The translations under genes and the position numbers were made by a program. Below the pieces are notes generated by a model. That model was not told where the DNA came from. It made no database searches and saw only the letters and a program-made list of their open reading frames with translations. From Dama dama (lineage: Eukaryota > Chordata > Mammalia > Artiodactyla > Cervidae): 64,000 bases of DNA. Positions 23,960 through 35,400 of this stretch are shown here, one piece after another (position 1 is the stretch's first letter; the number at the start of each line of letters is the position of its first letter). Location: positions 434,001-498,000 of the forward strand of contig NW_026870967.1 of NCBI RefSeq assembly GCF_033118175.1, in the 5' to 3' direction.

Positions 23960-24639
23960 GGAAGACCTCCCCGGCTGCCTCCAAAGGCCGGTTTGCAACA
24001 CTCCCGCCCGCTGTTCCCGCCAGGCACGCACAATGCTCCCAAGCCCGGGAGAAAAGCACTTCGGGGTGTTGCTCTCTCCGGGCCCTTGCCCCTGAGCCTG
24101 GGGGCAAGGCAGGGTGTCCACACTGCCAGGCCAAGGCAGAACCACATGCACACGTCTGATCTGCCCCCTGCACCGACAGAGAGCTCGGCAGAGCCAGAGT
24201 CTGTCAGGCAGCTGCTGGGCTGGCCGCCTGTGTGGGAAGGGGCAGAGCCGACCTAGGGGCAAGTTGGGCCTCTTGCTCTCCCTGCTGCCCTGAGGCTGCT
24301 GGGTCAAAGAGGTCTTGGGCATCCAGCCCCTTGCTGGTCCCTTCCCTCTGACGAGGCCCTCTGAGCTCCAGCACCTTGCAGTGTGGAGACAGCCCCTGCC
24401 AGCAACCTCCTCTGCAACGAGGCCTCAACCGAGGCCTAGGCCCAGGGGAAAGGCACCAGCGGGGATGAGCCTGGGGAGGCGCCCGGGCATGTCTGGACCC
24501 AGTCCCCGCAGCCTGCCCCTTGGTGGGGCTGTACCCCCGGAGGCAGGAAGGTCTGGGCAAGGCTGGCCAGGGGCAGGGTCCCTGCTGGGTCCTGCCCCTG
24601 GCCTGTGGGGCCTCTGAGCACAACCGGCCCTCTCCCACT
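23960..24639. repeat. Hybrid monomer M1/M2
   Basis: The S module is M1 (GCAACACTCC, GCACTTCGGGGTGTTG). Immediately into L it becomes M2, with CAAGGCAGGGTGTCC from about 24104 and TCTGATCTGCCCC near 24156. The next monomer is M3. The exchange lies between roughly 24070 and 24105, near the S/L boundary, and fuses two neighbouring monomers into one. Confidence 0.85.
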
Positions 24640-27600
24640 GGAAGACCTCCCCGGCTGCCTCCAAAGGCCGGTTTGCAAGCACTCCCGCCCACTGTTCCCA
24701 CCAAGCACGCAAAATGCTCCCAAGCCCGGGAGAAAAGCGCTTCGGGGTGGTGCTCTCTCCGGGCCCTTGCCCCTGAGCCTGGGGGCCAGGCATGGGGTCC
24801 ACACTCCCAGGCCAAGGCAGAACCACATGCACACGTCTGTTCCTGACCCCTGCACCGGCAGAGAGCTCGGGGGAGCCAGAATCTGCCAGGCAGCTGCTGG
24901 GCTGGCGGCCTGTGTGGGAAGGGGCAGAGCCGAACTAGGGGCAAGTTGGGCCTCTTGCTCTCCCTGCTGCCCTGAGGCTGCTGGGCCAAAGAGGTCTTGG
25001 ACATCCAGCCCCTTTCTGGTCCGTTCCCTCTGACGAGGCCCTCTGAGCTCCAGCACCTTGCAGTGTGGAGACAGCCCCTGCCAGCAACCTCCTCTCCAAG
25101 GAGGCCTCAACCGAGGCCTAGGCCTAGGGGAAAGGCACCAGCGGGGATGAGCCTGGGGAGGCGCCCGGCCATGTCTGGACCCAGTCCCCCCAACCTGCCC
25201 CTTGGTGGGGCAGTACCCCCGGAGGCCAGGAAGGTCTGGGCAAGGCTGCCAGGGGCAGGGACACTGCTGGGTCCTGCCCCTGGCCTGTGGTTCGTCTGAG
25301 CACAACCGGCACTCTCCCGCTGGAAGACCTCCCCGTCTGCCTCCAAAGGACGTTTGCAAGCACTCCCACCCGCTGTTCCCACCAGGCACGCACAATGCTC
25401 CCAAGCCCGGGAGAAAAGCGCTTCAGGCTGGTGCTCTCTCCGGGCCCTTGCCCCTGAGCCTGGGGGCCAGGCAGGGGGAACACACTCCCAGGCCAAGGCA
25501 GAACGACATGCACACGTCTGTTCCTGCCCCCTACACCGGCAGAGAGCTCGGGGGAGCCAGAGACTGCCAGGCTGCTGCTGGGCTGGCTGCCTGTGTGGGA
25601 CGGGGCAGAGCCGACCTAGGGGCAAGTTGGGCCTCTTGCTCTCCCTGCTGCCCTGAGGCTCCTGGGTCAAAGAAGTCTTGGGCATCCAGCCCTTTGCTGG
25701 TTCCTTCCCTCTGACGAGGCCCTCTGAGCTCCAGCACCTTGCAGTGTGGAGACAGCCCCTGCCAGCAACCTCCTCTCCAAAGAGGCCTAAACCGAGGCCT
25801 ACGCCCAGGGGAAAGTCACCAGCGGGGATGATCCTGGGGAGGCGCACGGACATGCCTGGACCCAGTCCCCGCAGCCTGCCCCTTGGTGGGGCAGTACCCC
25901 CGGAGGCCAGGAAGGTCTGGGCAAGGCTGGCCAGGGGCAGGGGCCCTGCTGGGTCCTGACCCTGGCCTGTGGGGCCTCTGAGCACAACCGGCCCTCTCCC
26001 ACTGGAAGACCTCCCCGGCTGCCTCCAAAGTCCTGTTTGCAAACACTCCCGCCCGCTGTTCACGCCAGGCTCGCACAATGCTCCCAAGCCCGGGAGAAAA
26101 GCGCTTTGGAGTGATGCTCTCTGCGGGCCCTTGCCCCTGAGCCTGGGGGCAAGGCAGGGGGAACACACTCCCAGGCCAAGGCAGAACCACATGCCCACGT
26201 CTGTTCCTGTCCCCTGCACCGGCAGAGAGCTTGGGGGAGCCAGAGTCTGTCAGGCAGCTGCTGGGTTGGCCGCCTGTGTGGGAAGGGGCAGAGCCGCCCT
26301 AGGGGCAAGTTGGGCCTCTTGCTCTCCCTGCTGCCCTGAGGCTGCTGGGCCAAAGACGTCTTGGGCATCCAGCCCCTTACTGGTCCCTTCCCTCTGACGA
26401 GGCCCTCTGAGCTCCAGCACCTTGCAGTGTGGAGACAGCCCCTGCCAGCAACCTCCTCTCCAAGGAGGCCTCAACCGAGGCCTAGGCCCAGGGGAAAGGC
26501 ACCAGCGGGGATAAGCCAGGGGAGGGGCCCGAGCATGTCTGGACCCAGTCCCCGCAGCCTGCCCATTGGTGGGGCAGTACACCCGGAGGCCAGGAAGGTC
26601 TGGGCAAGGCTGGCCAGGGGCAGGGGCCCTGCTGGGTCCTGCCCCTGGCCTGTGGGGCCTCTGAGCACAACCGGACCTCTCCCACTGGAAGACCTCCCCG
26701 GCTGCCTCCAAAGGCCGGTTTGCAAGCGCTCCCGCCCACTGTTCCCAGCAGGCACGCACAATGCTCTCAAGCCCGGGAGAAAAGCGCTTCGGGGTGGTGC
26801 TCTCACCGGGCCCTTGCCCCTGAGCCTGGGGGCAATGCAGGGGGAACACACTCCCAGGCCAAGGCAGAACCACATGCACACGTCTATTCCTGCCCCCTGC
26901 ACCGGCAGAGAGCTCACGGGAGCCAGAGTCTGTCAGGCAGCTGCTGGGCTGGCCGCCTGTGTGGGAAGGGGCAGAGCCGACCTAGGGGCAAGTTGGGCCT
27001 CTTGCTCTCCCTGCTGCCCTGAGGCTGCTGGGCCAAAGAGGTCTTGGGCATCCAGCCCCTTTCTGGTCCCTTCCCTCTGACGAGGCCCTCTGAGCTCCAG
27101 CACCTTGCAGTGTGGAGACAGCCCCTGCCAGCAACCTCCTCTCCAAGGAGGCCTCAACCGAGGCCTAGGCCTAGGGGAAAGGCACCAGCGGGGATGAGCC
27201 TGGGGAGGCGCCCGGCCATGTCTGGACCCAGTCCCCCCAACCTGCCCCTTGGTGGGGCAGTACCCCCGGAGGCCAGGAAGGTCTGGGCAAGGCTGCCAGG
27301 GGCAGGGACACTGCTGGGTACTGCCCCTGGCCTGTGGTGCGTCTGAGCACAACCGGCACTCTCCCGCTGGAAGCCCTCCCCGTCTGCCTCCAAAGGACGT
27401 TTGCAAGCACTCCCACCCACTGTTCCCACCAGGCACGCACAATGCTCCCAAGCCCGGGAGAAAAGCGCTTCGGGCTGGTGCTCTCTCCGGGCCCTTGCCC
27501 CTGAGCCTGGGGGCCAGGCAGGGGGAACACACTCCCAGGCCAAGGCAGAACGACATGCACACGTCTGTTCCTGCCCCCTACACCGGCAGAGAGCTCGGGG

Positions 27601-29416
27601 GAGCCAGAGACTGCCAGGCTGCTGCTGGGCTGGCTGCCTGTGTGGGAAGGGGCAGAGCCGACCTAGGGGCAAGTTGGGCCTCTTGCTCTCCCTGCTGCCC
27701 TGAGGCTCCTGGGTCAAAGAAGTCTTGGGCATCCAGCCCTTTGCTGGTTCCTTCCCTCTGACGAGGCCCTCTGAGCTCCAGCACCTTGCAGTGTGGAGAC
27801 ACCCCTGCCAGCAACCTCCTCTCCAAAGAGGCCTAAACCGAGGCCTACGCCCAGGGGAAAGGCACCAGCGGGGATGATCCTGGGGAGGCGCACGGACATG
27901 TCTGGACCCAGTCCCCGCAGCCTGCCCCTTGGTGGGGCAGTACCCCCGGAGGCCAGGAAGGTCTGGGCAAGGCTGGCCAGGGGCATGGGCCCTGCTGAGT
28001 CCTGACCCTGGCCTGTGGGGCCTCTGAGCACAACCGGCCCTCTCCCACTGGAAGACCTCCCCGGCTGCCTCCAAAGTCCTGTTTGCAAACACTCCCGCCC
28101 GCTGTTCACGCCAGGCTCGCACAATGCTCCCAAGCCCGGGAGAAAAGCGCTTTGGAGTGATGCTCTCTGCGGGCCCTTTTCCCCTGAGCCTGGGGGCAAG
28201 GCAGGGGGAACACACTCCCAGGCCAAGGCAGAACCACATGCCCACGTCTGTTCCTGTCCCCTGCACCGGCAGAGAGCTTGGGGGAGCCAGAGTCTGTCAG
28301 GCAGCTGCTGGGTTGGCCGCCTGTGTGGGAAGGGGCAGAGCCGCCCTAGGGTCAAGTTGGGCCTCTTGCTCTCCCTGCTGCCCTGAGGCTGCTGGGCCAA
28401 AGAGGTCTTGGGCATCCAGCCCCTTACTGGTCCCTTCCCTCTGACGAGGCCCTCTGAGCTCCAGCACCTTGCAGTGTGGAGACAGCCCCTGCCAGCAACC
28501 TCCTCTCCAAGGAGGCCTCAACCGAGGCCTAGGCCCAGGGGAAAGGCACCAGCGGGGATGAGCCAGGGGAGGCGCCCGAGCATGTCTGGACCCAGTCCCC
28601 GCAGCCTGCCCCTTGGTGGGGCAGTACACCCGGAGGCCAGGAAGGTCTGGGCAAGGCTGGCCAGGGGCAGGGGCCCTGCTGGGTCCTGCCCCTGGCCTGT
28701 GGGGCCTCTGAGCACAACCGGCCCTCTCCCACTGGAAGACCTCCCCGGCTGCCTCCAAAGGCCGCTTTGCAAGCGCTCCCGCCCACTGTTCCCAGCAGGC
28801 GCGCACAATGCTCCCAAGCCCGGGAGAAAAGCACTTCGGGGTGGTGCTCCCACCGGGCCCTGGCCCCTGAGCCTGGGGGCAATGCAGGGGGAACACACTC
28901 CCAGGCCAAGGCAGAACCACATGCACACGTCTGTTCCTGCCCCTTGCACTGGCAGAGAGCTCAGGGGAGCCAGAGTCTGTCAGGCAGCTGCTGGGCTGGC
29001 CGCCTGTGTGGGAAGGGGCAGAGCCGACCTAGGGGCAAGTTGGGCCTCTTGCTCTCCCTGCTGCCCTGAGGCTGCTGGGCCAAAGAGGTCTTGGGCATCC
29101 AGCCCCTTGCTGGTCCCTTCCCTCTGACGAGGCCCTCTGAGCTCCAGCACCTTGCAGTGTGGAGACAGCCCCTGCCAGCAACCTCCTCTCCAAGGTGGCC
29201 TCAACCGAGGTCTAGGCCCAGGGGAAAGGCACCAGCGGGGATGAGACTGGGGAGGCGCCCGGGCATGTCTGGACCCAGTCCCCGCAGCCTGCCCCTTGGT
29301 GGGGCAGTACCCCCGGAGGCCAGGAAGGTCTGGGCAAGGCTGGCCAGGGGCTGGGGCCCTGCTGGGTCCTGCCCCTGGACCCTGGGGCCTCTGAGCACAA
29401 CCGACCCTCTCCCACT
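23960..29416. repeat. Higher-order repeat block, derived 8-mer (5457 bp)
   Basis: Monomers start at 23960, 24640, 25322, 26004, 26687, 27369, 28050 and 28734. Types read M1/M2, M3, M4, M5, M9-like, M10, M11, M12. The M5-type tail (GTACACCCGG near 26578) runs straight into an M9-type S module (AATGCTCTCAAGCC near 26759), so M6-M8 have been lost with a junction between about 26580 and 26755. The length almost equals the other 8-mer, but the monomer content differs. Confidence 0.86.
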
Positions 29417-32400
29417 GGAAGACCTCCCCGGCTGCCTCCAAAGGCCGGTTTGCAACACTCCCGCCCGCTGTTCCCGCCAGGCACGCACAATGCTCCCAAG
29501 CCCGGGAGAAAAGCACTTCGGGGTGTTGCTCTCTCCGGGCCCTTGCCCCTGAGCCTGGGGGCCAGGCAGTGGGTCCACACTCCGAGACCAAGGCAGAACC
29601 ACATGCACACGTCTGTTCCTGACCCCTGCACCGGCAGAGAGCTCGGGGGAGCCAGAGTCTGTCAGGCAGCTGCTGGGCTGGCCGCCTGTGTGGGAAGGGG
29701 CAGAGCCGACCTAGGGGCAAGTTGGGCCTCTTGCTCTCCCTGCTGCCCTGAGGCTGCTGGGCCAAAGAGGTCTTGGGCATCCAGCCCCTTGCTGGTCCCT
29801 TCCCGCTGACGAGGCCCTCTGAGCTCCAGCACCTTGCAGTGTGGAGACAGCCCCTGCCAGCAACCTCCTCTCCAAGGAGGCCTCAACCGAGGCCTAGGCC
29901 CAGGGGAAAGGCACCAGCGGGGATGAGCCAGGGGAGGCGCCCGAGCATGTCTGGACCCAGTCCCCGCAGCCTGCCCCTTGGTGGGGCAGTACCCCCGGAG
30001 GCCAGGAAGGTCTGGGCAAGGCTGGCCAGGGGCACGGGCCCTGCTGCGTCCTGACCCTAGCCTGTGGGGCCTCTGAGCACAACCGGCCCTCTCCCACTGG
30101 AAGACCTCCCCGTCTGCCTCCAAAGGCCAGTTTGCAAGCGCTCCCTCCCACTGTTCCCAGCAGGCGTGCACAATGCTCCCAAGCCCGGGAGAAAAGCGCT
30201 TCAGGGTGGTGCTCTCTCCGGGCCCTTGCCCCTGAGCCTGGGGGCAAGGCAGGGTGTCCACACTGCCAGGCCAAGGCAGAACCACATGCACACGTCTGAT
30301 CTGCCCCCTGCACCGACAGAGAGCTCGACAGAGCCAGAGTCTGTCAGGCAGCTGCTGGGCTGGCCGCCTGTGTGGGAAGGGGCAGAGCCGACCTAGGGGC
30401 AAGTTGGGCCTCTTGCTCTCCCTGCTGCCCTGAGGCTGCTGGGTAAAAGAGGTCTTGGGCATCCAGCCCCTTGCTGGTCCCTTCCCTCTGACGAGGCCCT
30501 CTGAGCTCCAGCACCTTGCAGTGTGGAGACAGCCCCTGCCAGCAACCTCCTCTGCAACGAGGCCTCAACCGAGGCCTAGGCCCAGGGGAAAGGCACCAGC
30601 GGGGATGAGCCTGGGGAGGCGCCCGGGCATGTCTGGACCCAGTCCCCGCAGCCTGCCCCTTGGTGGGGCTGTACCCCCGGAGGCAGGAAGGTCTGGGCAA
30701 GGCTGGCCAGGGGCAGGGTCCCTGCTGGGTCCTGCCCCTGGCCTGTGGGGCCTCTGAGCACAACCGGCCCTCTCCCACTGGAAGACCTCCCCGGCTGCCT
30801 CCAAAGGCCGGTTTGCAAGCACTCCCGCCCACTGTTCCCACCAAGCACGCAAAATGCTCCCAAGCCCGGGAGAAAAGCGCTTCGGGGTGGTGCTCTCTCC
30901 GGGCCCTTGCCCCTGAGCCTGGGGGCCAGGCATGGGGTCCACACTCCCAGGCCAAGGCAGAACCACATGCACACGTCTGTTCCTGACCCCTGCACCGGCA
31001 GAGAGCTCGGGGGAGCCAGAATCTGCCAGGCAGCTGCTGGGCTGGCGGCCTGTGTGGGAAGGGGCAGAGCCGAACTAGGGGCAAGTTGGGCCTCTTGCTC
31101 TCCCTGCTGCCCTGAGGCTGCTGGGCCAAAGAGGTCTTGGGCATCCAGCCCCTTTCTGGTCCGTTCCCTCTGACGAGGCCCTCTGAGCTCCAGCACCTTG
31201 CAGTGTGGAGACAGCCCCTGCCAGCAACCTCCTCTCCAAGGAGGCCTCAACCGAGGCCTAGGCCTAGGGGAAAGGCACCAGCGGGGATGAGCCTGGGGAG
31301 GCGCCCGGCCATGTCTGGACCCAGTCCCCCCAACCTGCCCCTTGGTGGGGCAGTACCCCCGGAGGCCAGGAAGGTCTGGGCAAGGCTGCCAGGGGCAGGG
31401 ACACTGCTGGGTACTGCCCCTGCCCTGTGGTGCGTCTGAGCACAACCGGCACTCTCCCGCTGGAAGACCTCCCCGTCTGCCTCCAAAGGACGTTTGCAAG
31501 CACTCCCATCCGCTGTTCCCACCAGGCACGCACAATGCTCCCAAGCCCGGGAGAAAAGCGCTTCAGGCTGGTGCTCTCTCCGGGCCCTTGCCCCTGAGCC
31601 TGGGGGCCAGGCAGGGGGAACACACTCCCAGGCCAAGGCAGAACGACATGCACACGTCTGTTCCTGCCCCCTACACCGGCAGAGAGCTCGGGGGAGCCAG
31701 AGACTGCCAGGCTGCTGCTGGGCTGGCTGCCTGTGTGGGACGGGGCAGAGCCGACCTAGGGGCAAGTTGGGCCTCTTGCTCTCCCTGCTGCCCTGAGGCT
31801 CCTGGGTCAAAGAAGTCTTGGGCATCCAGCCCTTTGCTGGTTCCTTCCCTCTGACGAGGCCCTCTGAGCTTCAGCACCTTGCAGTGTGGAGACAGCCCCT
31901 GCCAGCAACCTCCTCTCCAAAGAGGCCTAAACCGAGGCCTACGCCCAGGGGAAAGTCACCAGCGGGGATGATCCTGGGGAGGCGCACGGACATGTCTGGA
32001 CCCAGTCCCCGCAGCCTGCCCCTTGGTGGGGCAGTACCCCCGGAGGCCAGGAAGGTCTGGGCAAGGCTGGCCAGGGGCAGGGGCCCTGCTGGGTCCTGAC
32101 CCTGGCCTGTGGGGCCTCTGAGCACAACCGGCCCTCTCCCACTGGAAGACCTCCCCGGCTGCCTCCAAAGTCCTGTTTGCAAACACTCCCGCCCGCTGTT
32201 CACGCCAGGCTCGCACAATGCTCCCAAGCCCGGGAGAAAAGCGCTTTGGAGTGATGCTCTCTGCGGGCCCTTGCCCCTGAGCCTGGGGGCAAGGCAGGGG
32301 GAACACACTCCCAGGCCAAGGCAGAACCACATGCCCACGTCTGTTCCTGTCCCCTGCACCGGCAGAGAGCTTGGGGGAGCCAGAGTCTGTCAGGCAGCTG

Positions 32401-35400
32401 CTGGGTTGGCCGCCTGTGTGGGAAGGGGCAGAGCCGCCCTAGGGGCAAGTTGGGCCTCTTGCTCTCCCTGCTGCCCTGAGGCTGCTGGGCCAAAGACGTC
32501 TTGGGCATCCAGCCCCTTACTGGTCCCTTCCCTCTGACGAGGCCATCTGAGCTCCAGCACCTTGCAGTGTGGAGACAGCCCCTGCCAGCAACCTCCTCTC
32601 CAAGGAGGCCTCAACCGAAGCCTAGGCCCAGGGGAAAGGCACCAGCGGGGATGAGCCAGGGGAGGCTCCCGAGCATGTCTGGACCCAGTCCCCGCAGCCT
32701 GCCCCTTGGTGGGGCAGTACACCCGGAGGCCAGGAAGGTCTGGGCAAGGCTGGCCAGGGGCAGGGGCCCTGCTGGGTCCTGCCCCTGGCCTGTGGGGCCT
32801 CTGAGCACAACCGGCCCTCTCCCACTGGAAGACCTCCCCGTCTGCCTCCAAAGGCCGGTTTGCAAGCGCTCCCGCCCACTGTTCCCAGCAGGCGCGCACA
32901 ATGCTCCCAAGCCCGGGAGAAAAGCGCTTCGGGGTGGTGCTCTCTCCGGGCCCTTGCCCCTGAGCCTGGGGGCCAGGCATGGGGAACACACTCCCAGGCC
33001 AAGGCAGAACGACATGCACACGTCTGTTCCTGCCCCCTACACTGGCAGAGAGCTCGGGGGAGCCAGAGACTGCCAGGCTGCTGCTGGGCTGGCTGCCTGT
33101 GTGGGACGGGGCAGAGCCGACCTAGGGGCAAGTTGGGCCTCTTGCTCTCCCTGCTGCCCTGAGGCTGCTGGGCCAAAGAGGTCTTGGGCATCCAGCCCCT
33201 TGCTGGTCCCTTCCCTCTGACGAGGCCCTCTGAGCTCCAGCTCCTTGCAGTGTGGAGACAGCCCCTGCCAGCAACCTCCTCTCCAAGGAGGCCTAAACCG
33301 AGGCCTAGGCCCAGGGGAAAGGCACCAGCGGGGATGAGCCTGGGGAGGCGCCCGGGCATGTCTGGACCCAGTCCCCGCAGCCTGCCCCTTGGTGGGGCAG
33401 TACCTCTGGAGGCCAGGAAGGTCTGGGAAAGGCTGGCCAGGGGCAGGGGACCTGCTGGGTCCTGCCCCTGGCCTGTGGGGCCTCTGAGCACATCCGGCCC
33501 TCTCCCACTGGAAGACCTCCCCGGCTGCCTCCAAAGGCCGGTTTGCCAACACTCACGCCCACTGTTCCCACCAGGCGCTCACAATGCTCCCAAGCCCGGG
33601 AGAAAAGCGCTTCGGGGTGGTGCTCTCACCGGGCCCTTGCCCCTGAGCCTGGGGGCAATGCAGGGGGAACACACTCCCAGGCCAAGGCAGAACCACATGC
33701 ACACGTCTGTTCCTGCCCCCTGCACCGGCAGAGAGCTCAGGGGAGCCAGAGTCTGTCAGGCAGCTGCTGGGTTGGCCGCCTGTGTGGGAAGGGGCAGAGC
33801 CGTCCTAGGGGCAAGTTGGGCCTCTTGCTCTCCCTGCTGCCCTGAGGCTGCTGGGCCAAAGTCGTCTTGGGCATCCAGCCCCTTACTAGTCCCTTCCCTC
33901 TGACGAGGCCCTCTGAGCTCCAGCACCTTGCAGTGTGGAGACAGCCCCTGCCAGCAACCTCCTCTCCAAGGAGGCCTCAACCGAGGCCTAGGCCCAGGGG
34001 AAAGGCACCAGCGGGGATGAGCCAGGGGAGGCGCCCGAGCATGTCTGGACCCAGTCCCCGCAGCCTGCCCCTTGGTGGGGCAGTACCCCCGGAGGCCAGG
34101 AAGGTCTGGGCAAGGCTGGCCAGGGGCAGGGGACCTGCTGGGTCCTGCCCATGGCCTCTGGGGCCTCTGAGCACAACCGGCCCTCTCCCACTGGAAGACC
34201 TCCCCGGCTGCCTCCAAAGGCCGGTTTGCAACACTCCCGCCCGCTGTTCTTGCCAGGCACGCACAATGCTCCCAAGCCCGGGAAAAAAGCGCTTCGGGGT
34301 GGTGCTCTCTCCGGGCCCCTGCCCCTGAGCCTGGGGGCAAGGCAGGGGGAACACACTCCCAGTCCAAGGCAGAACCACATGCCCAAGTCTGTTCCTGTCC
34401 CCTGCACCGGCAGAGAGCTTGAGGGAGCCAGAGTCTGTCAGGCAGCTGCTGGGTTGGCCGCCTGTGTGGGAAGGGGCAGAGCCGTCCTAGGGGCAAGTTG
34501 GGCCTCTTGCTCTCCCTGCAGCCCTGAGGCTGCTGGGCCAAAGTCGTCTTGGGCATCCAGCCCCTTACTGGTCCCTTCCCTCTGACGAGGCCCTCTGAGC
34601 TCCAGCACCTTGCAGTGTGGAGACAGCCCCTGCCAGCAACCTCCTCTCCAAGGAGGCCTCAACCGAGGCCTAGGCCCAGGGGAAAGGCACCAGCGGGGAT
34701 GAGCCAGGGGAGGCGCCCGAGCATGTCTGGACCCAGTCCCCGCAGCCTGCCCCTTGGTGGGGCAGTACCCCCGGAGGCCAGGAAGGTCTGGGCAAGGCTG
34801 GCCAGGGGCAGGGGCCGTGCTGGGTCCTGCCCCTGGCCTGTGGGGCCTCTGAGCACAACCGGCCCTCTCCCACTGGAAGACCTCCCCGGCTGCCTCCAAA
34901 GGCCGGTTTGCAAGCGCTCCCGCCCACTGTTCCCAGTAGGCACGCACAATGCTCTCAAGCCCGGGAGAAAAGCGCTTCGGGGTGGTGCTCTCACCGGGCC
35001 CTTGCCCCTGAGCCTGGGGGCAATGCAGGGGGAACACACTCCCAGGCCAAGGCAGAACCACATGCACACGTCTATTCCTGCCCCCTGCACCGGCAGAGAG
35101 CTCACGGGAGCCAGAGTCTGTCAGGCAGCTGCTGGGCTGGCCGCCTGTGTGGGAAGGGGCAGAGCCGACCTAGGGGCAAGTTGGGCCTCTTGCTCTCCCT
35201 GCTGCCCTGAGGCTGCTGGGCCAAAGAGGTCTTGGGCATCCAGCCCCTTTCTGGTCCCTTCCCTCTGACGAGGCCCTCTGAGCTCCAGCACCTTGCAGTG
35301 TGGAGACAGCCCCTGCCAGCAACCTCCTCTCCAAGGAGGCCTCAACCGAGGCCTAGGCCTAGGGGAAAGGCACCAGCGGGGATGAGCCTGGGGAGGCGCC

